DNA from: Takakia lepidozioides
Lineage: Eukaryota; Streptophyta; Takakiopsida; Takakiales; Takakiaceae
DNA: 64,000 bases
Assembly: GCA_030704615.1 (NCBI GenBank)
Contig: CM060731.1
Location: 55,102,221-55,166,220, forward strand
Reading direction: 5' to 3'
In this document: piece after piece, positions 10,700-21,877 of the stretch
Layout: each line of letters starts with the position of its first letter
Position numbering within the stretch: position 1 is the stretch's first letter
Made by a program: the position numbers and the translations under genes
The notes under the pieces: model-generated
The model's input: only the letters and a program-made list of their open reading frames with translations
Told to the model about the DNA's origin: nothing
The model's database searches: none

Positions 10700-11230
10700 G
10701 TTGGTGGGTTATTCTCTTGGTCTGTGGCTCTAGGAAAACTAGAGTCCATGGCTAAGGTATGGTGGGATAGGCCCGGGTGCCCTCAACTATGGTGGCCTCT
10801 TTGCACCCGCGGTAAAAACGTCCATTCTGCACCTCTAACATGTGCCAAGTTAGTGAAAGAGGGCAAACGGTGCTCGACAGTCCTAGTGGCCCATTTGCAC
10901 CTTATTCAATTTAATGATATCACCCAATGAATCAGGGGTTGCCTTGTTCCGGTTTCGGCTGGGGACGTGCGAGGAGAGTTTCCCGACAGTAGCGCCCCTA
11001 ACCGGCCGGTTTTAGTCACTTGTAGCATTGCCTGCCGGACGTTCCATCCTGGCAACGTTCCATGCCGGCATGTGATGACATGCGATGACATACATATAAT
11101 ATGTACTATGTACATGGGGGCGATGGATGAAATCAACATGGATGGCTGATGCGAGTAGCATGACTAACCGCATGACACTCATGTACATGACAATGCCATT
11201 CTCCATGGCGGAGATTGTTTTACATACAAT
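10700..11230. other. Intergenic; nothing recognised
   Basis: No supported gene. A CATATAATATGTACTATGTACATG stretch (11091 onward, shown in part: ATATAATATGTACTATG) is locally palindromic and AT-rich; no function is assigned. Confidence 0.4.
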
Positions 11231-11231
11231 T

Positions 11232-11360
11232 CTAGCGACGTCCGAAGGTCGAGAGCTAGTTTAGCGTAGAGCAGGAATAGGGTGCCATAGTGCCACGTCA
11301 TCGTTGCCATGTTTCGTACGTCGTCAATTTCTTTCTATCTGCCCGGATTGCCCGAAAAAT
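11232..11360. repeat. Repeat copy 1 (pair with 15969-16085)
   Basis: Shares TCTAGCGACG, GAGCTAGTTTAGC and TAGAGCAGGAATAGGGTG with 15969-16085 in the same orientation. Both copies lie a short way upstream of PPR-derived blocks, so this is likely part of a larger duplicated unit. Confidence 0.65.
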
Positions 11361-11499
11361 CCGAAAATAACTTCTTGAACGGTACTTCGTTGAGACTGAC
11401 CCTTTTCCTCCCTGCTTCTGTTTGATGTTCAAAGGAGAGAGAGAGAGAGAGCACAATGGCTACATAGGTTGATAAGGCCTGGCATTTAGAACAGGTTTA

Positions 11500-12540
11500 G
11501 ATAGGTTTGGCAAGCTGGGTTGCTTCAGGATTATTGTTGGCTGGTGCTGGAGTCCAATGTGGGCTATTGGCTCCTGTTAGTACCATGATTCAGTATTCTT
11601 CGATGTTTACAAGGTTCTTGCGAGAGTCAGCTTGGTCTTGCCAAGCCGTGTTTCAATATCTGCCTCCTGTTAGTACCATGATTTGGTATTCTTCCTGATG
11701 TTTACAAGGTTCTTGCGAGAGTCAACTTGGTCTTGTCAGGCTGTGTTTCAATCTCTGCCACACAACGTCAAGGACAATGTGGTGAGGGCACCTTCTTCTT
11801 CAACTTATTTCAGCTTGTTTTGCGTTCTCATCAGACTCGGCCCTGAATTTGCATATTGAATATGGTGTCTGCATCCAAGTTGTAGCCTTTCATTTGCCAT
11901 ATGTTGCAGTGGATCTGTGGTGGTTTGGAATGAATTTGACAAGTTAGTGCCGATGTGGCAGCAAGAGAGTATCCAAAAACAGATAAGAGAGACGAGGAGA
12001 AGCTTTGGAATGAACACTTCTCCGACGCCAGTCAATTGTGGGACAATGGAGACACAAAGGTGAATGCCTGTTGGAAGCAGATGCAAGTCAACATAGGAAC
12101 TAGTCTAATAAGTATGGTTGGGGTGTTTGCTGGAAGAATTATAGGCTGTCATTGTATGTTGCTAGCAGCAAGGCAAGGATGTATGCATGATTTGTGCAGA
12201 GGCATGGATAGCTGAAGGAACAGGGATGGAGTGTGGGTTCCCTCTCATCAGAACCGCCCTAAATTTTCATGTTGAATTCTGCAAGTTAGCTGGTTGAGTG
12301 AACCTTTGATAGTTGGAGTGACTTTGACATGATACTGCCAAAGTATCCAGAAACAGGTAAGAGAGACGAGGATAAGCTGTGGAAAGAAATATTTTTCTGA
12401 CCCCAATCAATGGTGGGACAATCGAAGCAAAAAGGTGGATGCCTGTTGGATTATAGAGAGTAGCAGACGCAATGAGCATAGGAACGTTGAGTTGGGTGTT
12501 TCCTAGAACAAATCTAGGCTGTCATTGTCACTGTCACATA
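11500..12540 (+). repeat. Further copies of the PPR-upstream block, with an internal ~94-bp tandem duplication
   Basis: Matches pieces of 4843-5560. Within it, the stretch starting CTCCTGTTAGTACCATGATT at about 11571 is repeated directly from about 11665. From about 12240 a second partial copy of the 3' part of the block (from the ...ATGTTGAATTCTGC motif through GGTGGGACAATCGA) follows. No coding capacity of its own was seen. Confidence 0.65.
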
Positions 12541-12894
12541 GAGAATGAACTAAGCTGTATCTCCGCTTAACCTCGGTAAACTCGTGGAAGTCCCCTGATG
12601 AGGTCCCAGGTGCTCAGTTGACTTCACTTTGCAGCTTATCCTCAGATACATAGCAGAACAAGACTAGTGACATGACATACGCAACCAACCGAATCGTCTT
12701 TGTAAACTTGATTCAAGAAACCAGTAGACGAAACCGCTACCTGCAGTCAGCTTGTTCCACGGGCTGCTAGCTGGAACACCAAAAAAAAGGATTAGAAGGC
12801 TGCACTTCCTCCACGTCCAATAAACCCTCCACTAGGTTCGACATCCACTTGAACCTCGTGTTCGATGGCGAGGACTTATGTCTCTCACCGGAGA
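12541..12894. other. Spacer; nothing recognised
   Basis: About 350 bp between duplicated PPR-derived blocks. No gene, transposon end or RNA was recognised. Confidence 0.4.
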
Positions 12895-13669
12895 AAGGTG
12901 AATGCCTGTTGGATTACAAAGAGTAGCAGACGCAATGAGCATAGGAACTAGTGTGATAAGCTGAGTTGGGTATTTCCTACAACAAATCTAGGCTGTCATT
13001 GTCAGCTGTTAGCAACAAGGCAAGGATGAATGCATGATTTGTGTAGAGGCATGGATAGCTGAAGGAGCAGGGGTAGAGTGTGTGTACAGAATCATCCAAG
13101 AGGGGCAGATTTCAAGCACAAGATTACCTATGATTCCTTGTGGATCAATAGCTACAAGAAACCTGCACGGGTAGATGGTCAACTAAAGGCAGCAGCTGCA
13201 GCGGCACAGTTGATAAAATCAGGCACCTCAACCATGACCACAGCCTCTGGAAGAGGATCAAGAGAGGGAGTCCACAATGCCTCTTCTGGCACTTCTGGGC
13301 CTGTGAAGATGCTTTGTGAGGCAAGCAGACTAAAAGAGGCTCTACAGACTTCAAACCAACGAGCCATTTCAGCAGATTCAGAATCATACGTCTGTCTCTT
13401 ACATAAGTGCATCAAGGTGAAAGGCCTGGAAGCTGGAAAGCACGTGCACACTCACATTATCCAAAGTGGATTCACGCCAAATGTTTTTCTCCTCAGCACC
13501 CTTGTCAACACCCTTGAATGCTTTGGAGACCTATGAGCAAATGATGGGGGAAGGGGTGAAGCCTGACCACATCTCGTTTGTGTGCATTTGCAGTGCATGT
13601 GCAAGCCTGGTAGCCCTGGAAAAGGGCAAGGGCAAAGAGGTGCATGGCGACATCGTGAGAGCTAGAATC
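12895..13669 (+). pseudogene. PPR pseudogene: upstream region, N-terminus and first repeats
   Basis: Parallels the intact PPR gene from its upstream block (GGCTGTCATTGTCAG at about 12992) through the conserved pre-ATG protein segment (HPRGADF, ITYDSLW, KSGTSTM), the first L and S motifs (AGKHVHTHIIQSGF, then NVFLLSTLVN). A deletion and frameshift at about 13513 then jump into a P motif (NALETYEQMM) and an L motif (CSACASLVALEKGKG). Sequence stops abruptly at 13669, where the CACTA-like element begins. It cannot make a full protein. Confidence 0.85.
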
Positions 13670-14112
13670 CACTAGAAGAAAAATGTGGAATAACCACTGG
13701 CCCTTTAACCACTACTGTCTTTTTCCACAGACACTGGTTGGAAGTGGTTTCAACCACTCAGTGTAATAATTTGTTTTTATTTATTAGTATTTATTTGGTA
13801 ATACATTTTAATTAATAAATATAATATTCCACGTGGACGAGTGCAGTGGTACATTGTGAGTGGTTATAGACACCTCAGTGATGGGAAGTGGTTGAAACCA
13901 CTTGCTACTCTACGTGTAATAATTCAAAATTTATTTATGATTTATGATTTGGAAATATATTTTAATTAATAAATATAATATTCCTCGTGGACGGGGATAG
14001 TGTGCACGTTGATCTTGAGTGGTTAAAGACACCTCATTGATTTGTACCACTTTGACAGTGGTGGAGAGTGGGTGATGAAAGATACGCAATAATTGGAACC
14101 ACTATTCTAGTG
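13670..14112. mobile_element. Putative non-autonomous CACTA-type element
   Basis: Begins CACTAGAAGAAAAATG, resembling the CACTA-superfamily terminus, and ends TTCTAGTG, giving an 8-bp inverted terminus CACTAGAA. The interior is dense in AACCACT/AGTGGTT motifs, like subterminal transposase-binding repeats of this superfamily. It contains two copies of a ~153-bp unit (TTTTAATTAATAAATATAAT at about 13807 and 13960). It interrupts a PPR pseudogene. The flanking trinucleotides (ATC/GTT) do not match, so the exact right end is uncertain. No transposase is encoded. Confidence 0.5.
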
Positions 14113-14750
14113 GTTGTTCATGAGTGGTTGCCTACACAACAGTGATTGGTACCAATTTTTTGGTGATACATGAAAAATTTTAAGTGGTTTGTGCAGCTGT
14201 GACAGACTTTGAAAAACAGACAAGTGGCCAGACCAATCGGGCACATATCAGATCTTCTTCCATCATTTAGGGGATTCAAACCCAGTCCAGTGGAGGAGAA
14301 TGAAAGGTTTTGAAATGATTTTATCTGGGACTCAAACTCTATCTCAAACTCGCTACTTCAAGCATGGGAACCTCTTCCCGATCTCAACATAGCACGAGAA
14401 AGGGAGCTAATGGGAAAACAATGATAAATGTTAACCGCTGGATATTGGTTGATCAAGGATAGCGATCCCCACTTCCCAAACGGATGAATGACATGGATGA
14501 GGAGCAACATTCATGAGGACTTAAAACGGCTCATGTATCAATGTAAGTTGGTCATGTACCAGACTTAAGTTGGTCATGTCCCTGGATGGATGAAAGTTAC
14601 AGATGGATGAAAATTATGAAGAAGAATGAAAATGGATGAAATCAGCGGACGGATGAGAGAGCACAGGCTGGATGAATTTATAGGATGGATGCAAAAGGGA
14701 TGACATTACCAGGATGGATAAAATCAGAAGTATCCAAGTTTGCTTGGCCA
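14113..14750. other. Intergenic; degenerate GGATGAA-rich stretch
   Basis: More AGTGGTT motifs occur up to about 14190, so the CACTA-like element may extend further. From about 14470 to 14720 GGATGAA/GGATGG words recur irregularly. No gene was seen. Confidence 0.4.
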
Positions 14751-15480
14751 ACAAGCTTCCCATTAAATTTAATGATTAATTCCTAATTTTCCTATTGGCC
14801 CAAAAGAAGCATAAAAAGAGGCTTGGGGGAGTGGGAAACAAGTAGTATTAATCGAGAGAGTACCAGTGAGCGACTAGCACGATGTAGAGAGCACGGTAGA
14901 GGGCAGCCATTGGAGTTGGAGAGCACAAAGATGGAGAGAGAATCAGTAGTAGTGAGCGATGGACTCGAAGTTACAACTATTTTGTTCCAGATTTGCAATC
15001 GCATCTAATTTTTTCCGCTTTGTAATTGAGTGAAGTGATGACTTGATCTAATCAACCCTCTCGGAGTGTCAAGTGTAACGCTAATCTAGACAAAGGCTGG
15101 TAGGACGTCCAGTTCTTGTTTTGCTTTTCAAGTCTTTGGCTTTAGGATTCTGCTCAGTTGTTGGCAAAATAGATCTGCTCTAGTGGGGTTCTCTTGACCT
15201 ATTTCCATGCTAGTTCTTTCTGATAGCAGAGAATAAGGATAATTCTACAAATAGAACCTGACAATAGTGAAATCAGAGCCTTGTATCCTCATAAATTAAT
15301 TTTTGAGATCGACTTCGTCATTTTTCATGTAGGAAAAAGTTCTCATTTCTTTTATACAAAATCGATCTGCTCTAGAATATATTCTTGGAAGCTTTCTATG
15401 CTAGTTCTTGTTGACAGCAGAGAATAAGGCTAATACTTCCAATAGGACCTAAGATTAGCCAGATCGGAGCCATGGATCAT
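14750..15480 (+). repeat. Possible LTR remnant with internal direct duplication
   Basis: Two related stretches follow one another: about 15170-15290 and 15360-15472. Each runs from ATCTGCTCTAG through ATGCTAGTTCTT and CAGCAGAGAATAAGG to an ATC(A/G)GAGCC end. ATCAGAGCC resembles an initiator-Met primer-binding site, and CATAAAAAGAGG at about 14810 could be a TATA box, so an LTR and leader of a decayed retrotransposon is likely. No coding domain was recognised. Confidence 0.4.
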
Positions 15481-15968
15481 AAAATATGAAGTTTTGAAGG
15501 TAGTTGTTTTTAAACTGGAGCAAAAAAAGTCTATGGTGTAGAATTATGTTTGGCTGATACGATTTGATCTATTTACTTTTGCTAGTAAGATATCTGAGTG
15601 AATTCTTCTTTGAGTCATAAAATTAAGATTACTACAGCACTAGAAGTTTGTGGTTCTAATTATTGCCTGGATTAAGAGATATTAATTTATAAAGTAGGCA
15701 GTATATGCTAGCAGAATTTGGGACTAGTCATATCCATGGCACTGATTCTGCAACGACATATATGTTTGAACGATTTGAGCTAAATCCTTTTTATGGACCT
15801 TGATTCACAAACTAATTCCAATATCTTGTTGAGTAAAGCTTAGGTTAGAGCTTCTGTTTTACAGCAAGTGAATTGAAGAACCTAGTAGGGACTTATGGAT
15901 TTTTTTAAACAGGGAATCATAACTGCCAGGCCATGTTAAAGAGTGAGATTTGACTATTGTGTTTAAAT
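15481..15968. other. Intergenic; nothing recognised
   Basis: AT-rich sequence with no supported gene or repeat end. Confidence 0.4.
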
Positions 15969-16085
15969 TCTAGCGACGACCAAAGGGCGGAAGCTAGTTT
16001 AGCATAGAGCAGGAATAGGGTGTCATAGTGCCATGTCATCGTCGTCGTCAATTTCTTTGGAACCTACCCGAAATGGCCGAAAAGC
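15969..16085. repeat. Repeat copy 2 (pair with 11232-11360)
   Basis: Same order of motifs as 11232-11360 (TCTAGCGACG, GAAGCTAGTTTAGC, AGAGCAGGAATAGGGTG, GTCGTCAATTTCTTT). It lies directly before another PPR pseudogene. Confidence 0.65.
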
Positions 16086-16119
16086 AGCGCGAGGAAAGGA
16101 TGTCCCTGCGTGTTCAAGC

Positions 16120-16665
16120 TTCTGAAAGAGGATCGAGAGAGGGAGTCCACAATGCCTCTTCTAGTACTTCTGCACGTGTGAAGATGCTTTGTGAGGCAGA
16201 CAAACTGACAGAGGCTCTACAGACTTTAAAATAAGGAGGCATTCAGATACCTATGTCTGTCTCTTGCTTAAGTGCATCAAGATGAAAGGTCTGGAAGCTG
16301 GAAAGCAGGTGCACACGCACATTATCCAAAGTGAATTCACGCCAAATGTTTTCCTACTCAACACCCTTGTCAACATGTACGTTAAGGGCGGGAGCATCAT
16401 GGATGCTCACCAAACATTCCACAGAATGCCTCAACGATCTTGATCACGTGGAATATAATGTTGGCAGGATTTACCAAGCATGGGTGTGGTAGGAATGCTT
16501 TTGAGACCTATGAGCAGATTCTGCGCAAAGGGGTGAAGCCCAACCACATCAGATTTGTTTGTGTTTGCAATGCGTGTGCAAGCCTGGGAGCTCTGGAAAA
16601 GGGGAAAGAGGTCCATGGTGACATCGTCAAAGCTGGAATTGTACCATATGTCACTCACGATGGTG
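16120..16665 (+). pseudogene. PPR pseudogene: N-terminus to first P-L motifs
   Basis: Encodes, with two breaks, SERGSREG, the leader helix (KMLCEADKLTEALQTLK then TAA), an L motif (KGLEAGKQVHTHIIQS), an S motif (VFLLNTLVNMYVKGG), a P motif (ITWNIMLAGFTKHGCG) and an L motif (CNACASLGALEKGKEVHGD). At about 16657 it runs directly into the PPR-upstream block (GGTGGGACAACCGCAATCGC), a junction not found in the intact gene. This is a chimeric relic. Confidence 0.85.
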
Positions 16666-17480
16666 GGACAACCGCAATCGCAAGGTGTGGCTTTTTCTTA
16701 ATGTACGATGTGAAGAAGTTTGTCCATCATGCACATGTGGGCTCTTGGCTCCTGTTAGTACCATGATTTGATATTCTTCCTGATTATGTTTACAAGGTTC
16801 TTGGGAGAGTCAGTTCGGTCTTAGCAGGCTGTGTTTCAATCTATGCCTGCTCAGCTGCACCGTGTTAGTGTTCACAGACCAATCCGACATCACCTGACAC
16901 AAGCAACACACACAAGGGGTCCTTTTGGGTTGATGGTCAAATCCTCCATGGATCATGCCACAATGTCAAGGACAATGTGGTGAGGGCACCTTCTTCAACC
17001 TATTTCAGCCTGTTTTGCCCTCTCATCAGACTCGGCCCTGAGATGCATATTGAATTTTGCAAGTTAGATCGTTGGGTAGATGGTCACCTGGAAACAGCAG
17101 CGGCAACGGCACAAATGATAGAACAAGGCACTGCTAATATTCAGACACCTTCTTCAACACATTTCACCCAGTCTTTCCCACTTGTTAGAGTCGGCCCTAA
17201 ATTTCCATGTTGAATTCTGCAAGTTAGCTGGTTGAATGAATCTGGTTTGGAGTGACTTTGACATGATACTGCCAATGTGATAACAGGAAAGTATCCGAAA
17301 ACAGGTAACAGAGAGAAGGTGTGGAATGAATACTTTGTTGACCCCAGTCAATGGTGGGACAACTGAGGCAAAAAGTTGAATCCTTGTTAGATGACAGAGA
17401 GTAGCAGACGCAATTCAGCATAAGAACTAGTGTGATTGGGTGTTTCCTAGGTTGTCATTGTCAGTTGCTAGCAGCAAGGG
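16660..17480 (+). repeat. PPR-upstream block, third copy
   Basis: Follows the order of 4843-5560: GGACAACCGCAATCGCAAGG, TGTTTACAAGGTTC, GTCAAGGACAATGTGGTGAG, a duplicated ...TTGAATTTTGCAAGTTAG segment, and GTTGTCATTGTCAG at the end. No independent gene was seen. Confidence 0.7.
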
Positions 17481-17529
17481 AAAAGATAACTGCATGATTT
17501 GTGTATAGGCATGGATTTTGGCATTTGAT

Positions 17530-17835
17530 GTCAAAATGCCGAAATGAGACGTGATCTCTTGGACTACAATAATTGCAGAATGTAATGAGCAAGGGCATGG
17601 TGAAGAGGCATTTGAACTCGTTGGGCAAATGCCACAAGAAGATGTAGAGCCCGACAATGTCACTCTCATTTGCATCTTCAAAAGGTGTGCCAGCCCAGCA
17701 GCTCTAGGGCAGGGCAAGGGGCTTCATGCCCACATTGTCAGAGTTGGATTTGAATCAGATGTTTATGTAGGAACTAGCATTGTCCATATGTATGCCAAGT
17801 GGTGGATGCGTGAAAGATGTTTGAAAAATGTCTAG
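17530..17835 (+). pseudogene. PPR fragment (one P-L-S triplet), cut off by a retroelement
   Basis: One triplet: P motif (VISWTTIIAECNEQGHG), L motif (TLICIFKRCASPAALGQGKG) and part of an S motif (VYVGTSIVHMYAK). It is less like the 303-bp array than the other fragments, so it derives from a different PPR gene. It stops at about 17835, where the old Ty3/Gypsy sequence begins. Confidence 0.75.
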
Positions 17836-20800
17836 GCGAGACTACAACCATACGAGCCCCTACTGCAACGGTTCATCTTCAACAGATTACGAGAAAACCA
17901 AAGATCAGCATGGCCGAGAAATTTGATGGGACGAGATCAAGATTTCGCGATTTTGTTCAACAAGTATGATTGTACCTATGACTACGTCTATAATGCTACC
18001 CCGATGAAGGTATTCAAGTGGGATTCGTGGGCACCTTTCTATCAGGCGCTGCCCTATCTTGGTTTGCACCGCTATTAGAAAAAAATTCGCATTTACTATA
18101 CAATTCTGAAATGTTCATGTCCGAATTCATTGCAACGTTTGGAGAGAATGATAGAGAGAGAGTTGCAGAGACAAAGATGCGAAATCTTCGACAAGGAGCA
18201 CGTCCTGCTTCCGTTTATGCTGCTGAATTTCGACAACTTGCGTGCGACCTCGACTGGAATGAGAAGAGCCCCATTAGTCAGTTTCAATGTGAACTAAAAT
18301 AGGATGTAAAAGATTTGTTGCTGATAATGCCAAACGTGAGTACACTTAGCGAATTCATCACCCAAGTCATTGCATGCGATAATCGTTTGTTCGAAAAACG
18401 TCAAGAGAAACGATCTGGATGGTCGACGACGCATCATGCTGCTGCTACTACGACACTAAACACAAAAATCCATCAGACATCCGGTAGTGATCATATGCAG
18501 ATTGATGCTATTCGATTCAAGTCATTGACGCCACAAGAAAAACAAAGACGACGCTCGAATGGATTTATGCCTCTATTGCGGAGAAGAAGATCACATAGTA
18601 TTAAATTGCCCCAACAAGAGAAAATTCAAAGCTCGAGGCGCAACTCAAGTGTTCGATACAAATAGGTCGGAAAACGAAGATGTCCGATCATAGTAGGGAC
18701 CATGCGGCTGGACAAACACAAATTTTTCACAAAAAAAATGTCTCTTTCTACCTCCAGACCCTGCACCTTGCTTCACAGTTCCAATAAAAAACAGAGTGCA
18801 AAATCGAGATATATTTGTAGAAGCACTTTTGGACTCAGGGGCTTCAGCATGTTTTATTGACAAAAACTTTGCGAAGCAACACAATTTAACGGTAGTAAAG
18901 AAGAAACTTTTGGCCCTCGTTGAAGTCATCGATGGACGACCGTTAGCATCATGATATGTTGACCATGAAACTCAACCACTTGAAATGAAGCTTGAAGATC
19001 AAACATCACATATTGTTTTCAACGTCAACAAGTCTCCAACGAATCATGTGATCCTTGGATTTCCTTGGTTCGTACTTTACAATTCTGACATTGACTTGCG
19101 ATCACGAAAAATTTCTGCAAGACAAAAATGTAAAAATATCAAAGGTTCCAATGTCGATGGCAGAATTGACCCAAACTTGGCAGTTGTACCTGTAGGTTTG
19201 AGGTGCATGCTCTGTGGGTCTGCCAAAGGGGCAGCCACCATGTTGGTGTGTGATTCATGTTCCTTGCAGCTAGAGCTTTCATGAGAGCTACCAAAAAGGA
19301 TGCGACATTGCACTTTATGCGACTCCGATCAAGACCACAACAGACAAAGGTACTTCAACATTACCCACTCAATATCAAGATTTCAAAGATGTCTTCGAGA
19401 AGAAAAATACAGACATATTGCCAGAACATTGACCTTATGATTGTGCAATTGAGTTACAAGAAAGAGCCCAATCACCATTCGGCCCAATCTATAACTTATC
19501 CCAGCCAGAGTTGGCTGCATTACGTGAATACATTGATGAAAATTTATCGAAAAACTTCATCCGACATTCAAAATCACATGCGGGGGCGCCTATCTTGTTG
19601 TGAAAAAAAATGACGGATCATTACGCATGTGCGTAGACTATCGCGGTCTCAACAAAGTCACAAATAAGAACTGTTATCCATTGCCGTTGATTTCTGGGCT
19701 TCTCGACCAGCTGGGACGAGTGAAGATTTTCACCAAGATTGACTTGAGATGAGTTTTTAACCTTGTACGAATAAAAGAATGAGACGAATGGAAAACAACT
19801 TTTTGAACAAGGTATGGACATTTTGAATACAATGTTATACATTTCGGTTTTACAAATGCTCCAGCAATTTTCCAACATATGATGAATGACATCTTTCGAG
19901 AATTTTTTAAATGACTTTGTAGTCATCTATTTGGACGACATTTTGATATTTTCACAAAATGAAGAAGAACATGGCCGCCATGTACGCCTTGTCCTTGATA
20001 AATTAAGAAAGATGACTATATGCCAAGTTGGAAAAATGTCTTTTCCATCAATCTGAGGTCGAATTTCTGGGCTATATTATTTCCGACAAATGCGTCTTTA
20101 TGGATCTGAAGAAAATACAAACCATCATCAAGTGGATTTAACCAACTTCGGTCCGAGATGTACACTGTTTTCTGGGATTTGCAAATTTCTATAGAATCTT
20201 CATCAAAGACTATTCCAAAGTTGCTGCACCATTGACACGACTAACAGGGAAGAACAAATTTGTATGAAACGAGAAAGCTGACCAGACATTTGAAAGGCTG
20301 AAGCAGACATTTACAACCGCTCCAATACTGGTACATGCAGACCCATCTAAACCATTCTTTTTGGAAGCAGATGCATCGGACTTTGCACTTGGTGCTGTAC
20401 TCTCTCAATACAATACAGATGACCGACTTCACCCTATTGGTTTTTGTTCTCGCAAATTTTTCGCTACAGAGATCAATTATGAAATCAATGACAAAGAACT
20501 TCTAGCGATTATCGATGTTTTTGAGGATGGACGTCATTTATTGAAGGGAGCTAAACATCAGGTCATTGTCTACACCGATCACAAAAACCTCGAGTATTTT
20601 ATAAGTGCTCGTGTTTTGAATCGACGTCAAGCGAGATGAAGTATGTCACTAGCAAGGTTTGATTTTGTTATTACCTACCCTCCCGGACATCTTCAAGGAA
20701 AATCAGATGCTATTTCTCGACGATTGTATCTTGCGCCAAAAGAAGGGGACGCAGCTTTCGACCAACAGAAATCCATCATCTTGAAACCATCAAATCTCCA

Positions 20801-21090
20801 ATTGAATATGCTATCCATGTCCACGTATGACGATGCAAAGATCATAAAGGAGATTCACGAAGCACTGAAGAGCGACCAATTTGCTAAAACACTACGAAGT
20901 TAACTGAATCAACCTCAAGACCACCCACATGTTACAAATGATTTTGAATTCAAAGATGACTTATTTTATTTCAAGGGACTTCTCTATGTACCTCTAGGAC
21001 CTATACGGCTTCGAATTATTCAAACATGTCATGATCTTCATGCTGCACGACATTTCGACTTCAACAAAACAATGGAATTGATATCCAGGG
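17836..21090 (+). mobile_element. Old Ty3/Gypsy element, 5' part: gag, protease, RT, RNase H (decayed)
   Basis: Gag-like frames occur at 17911-18302 and 18315-18665. A protease core (ALLDSGASACFID) is at about 18815. RT runs from about 19617 ([17 protein letters not shown] at about 19930), RNase H from 20361 (EADASDFALGAVLSQ, YTDHKNL), and the start of the integrase zinc domain (CHDLHAARHFD) at about 21030. Many stops and shifts break it; several are TGG or CGA turned to TGA. No 5' LTR or primer site is present, so the left end is truncated at a PPR fragment. The right end is interrupted at 21090 by a younger element. Its continuation lies inverted at 32711-31731 and 25277-24064. Confidence 0.85.
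21086..21090 (+). other. Target-site duplication CAGGG, left copy
   Basis: Five bases directly before the LTR that starts at 21091. The same five bases, reverse-complemented (CCCTG), lie at 32707-32711 next to the outer end of the LTR at 32712-33437, linking the two LTRs as one insertion. Confidence 0.85.
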
Positions 21091-21822
21091 TGTCGCGGCC
21101 CTTTGCTTTGAGGGCAGGGGGTCGGGATGCAGAGGGGCTGCCCCTGTGGTGGGGGCGGTGGTAGCAATAGGTACGAGGGGGGGGGGACTGAAGCACCCTT
21201 GAGTGCCCAAGGCACTCAAGGAGGTGGAAGCACTCACTAGGTGGAGCCCCGCACACCGGGTTGCGGTGGGAGTGGCTCCACAAGGGGTGGTAGTAGCTTA
21301 GTGGGACATAGTGGGGGTGGCATAGGACTCACCATGGGGCGGAGACCTTGTGGTGGGAGTCGTGGGGAGTCTTGGGACTCACCACGGTCCAATGGGGCCG
21401 TGGTGGGTGGGCCAAGACTCACTGCGACTCATCACCGGGAATCGAGAGTTTTCGTGGTGGTTCGCCATAAAATGGCATGGTTGTTTGTGAAACCCCCGCG
21501 GACAGTCACACAAGTATATATAAGGAGTAGTAGCCCCGAGAACGGTGCAAACCCGTTGGTGACCAAAAACTAGTGAGTAAGCGAGCGAGCCAGAAAGCGA
21601 CCAAGGAGTGGGGAGCTATTCCGGACTGCTATCTACCAAAGGGAATTTCCACTAGGCCCAAATTGATGGAGGGTCTGTTGGGGGAAGAAAGGGGGACCGT
21701 TATGTCCTGGTGAGCAGCCGAAGCTCCGAGTTGGCCCGGCGGCCAGGTTGGGAGTTAGGCACGCGCATCAAAGCGAGTAACTATGACTTGAAGGGGAGCT
21801 TACCGAAGTGAGGTGTGCAACA
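21091..21822 (+). repeat. 5' LTR of the inversion-split chromovirus
   Basis: 732 bp, from TGTCGCGGCC to GTGTGCAACA, nearly the reverse complement at the ends. It is followed by the primer-binding site. It shares family LTR sequence with 25278-26004, 31040-31730 and 32712-33437. It matches 32712-33437 most closely (for example GTTAGGCACGCGCATC and GTCCAATGGGGCC, where the other pair has CAGGCGCGCGCATC and GTCCATAGG). Confidence 0.93.
21515..21524 (+). promoter_or_regulatory. LTR TATA box
   Basis: TATATATAAG about 310 bp before the LTR end, conserved in the two other LTRs checked (minus strand, about 25577 and 33011). Upstream lie several GACTCAC/GACTCAT words (about 21325, 21375, 21414, 21426), which resemble bZIP/GCN4-type sites. 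Function is inferred. Confidence 0.6.
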
Positions 21823-21824
21823 CT

Positions 21825-21836
21825 TGGTATCAGAGC
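21825..21836 (+). other. Primer-binding site (initiator Met tRNA)
   Basis: TGGTATCAGAGC, complementary to the 3' end of plant initiator-Met tRNA, two bases after the LTR end. This is the usual position and tRNA for plant Ty3/Gypsy elements. Confidence 0.9.
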
Positions 21837-21877
21837 TTAGAGTTCAGTACACGATCGTCCTTGGGTTCGGCCTCATC

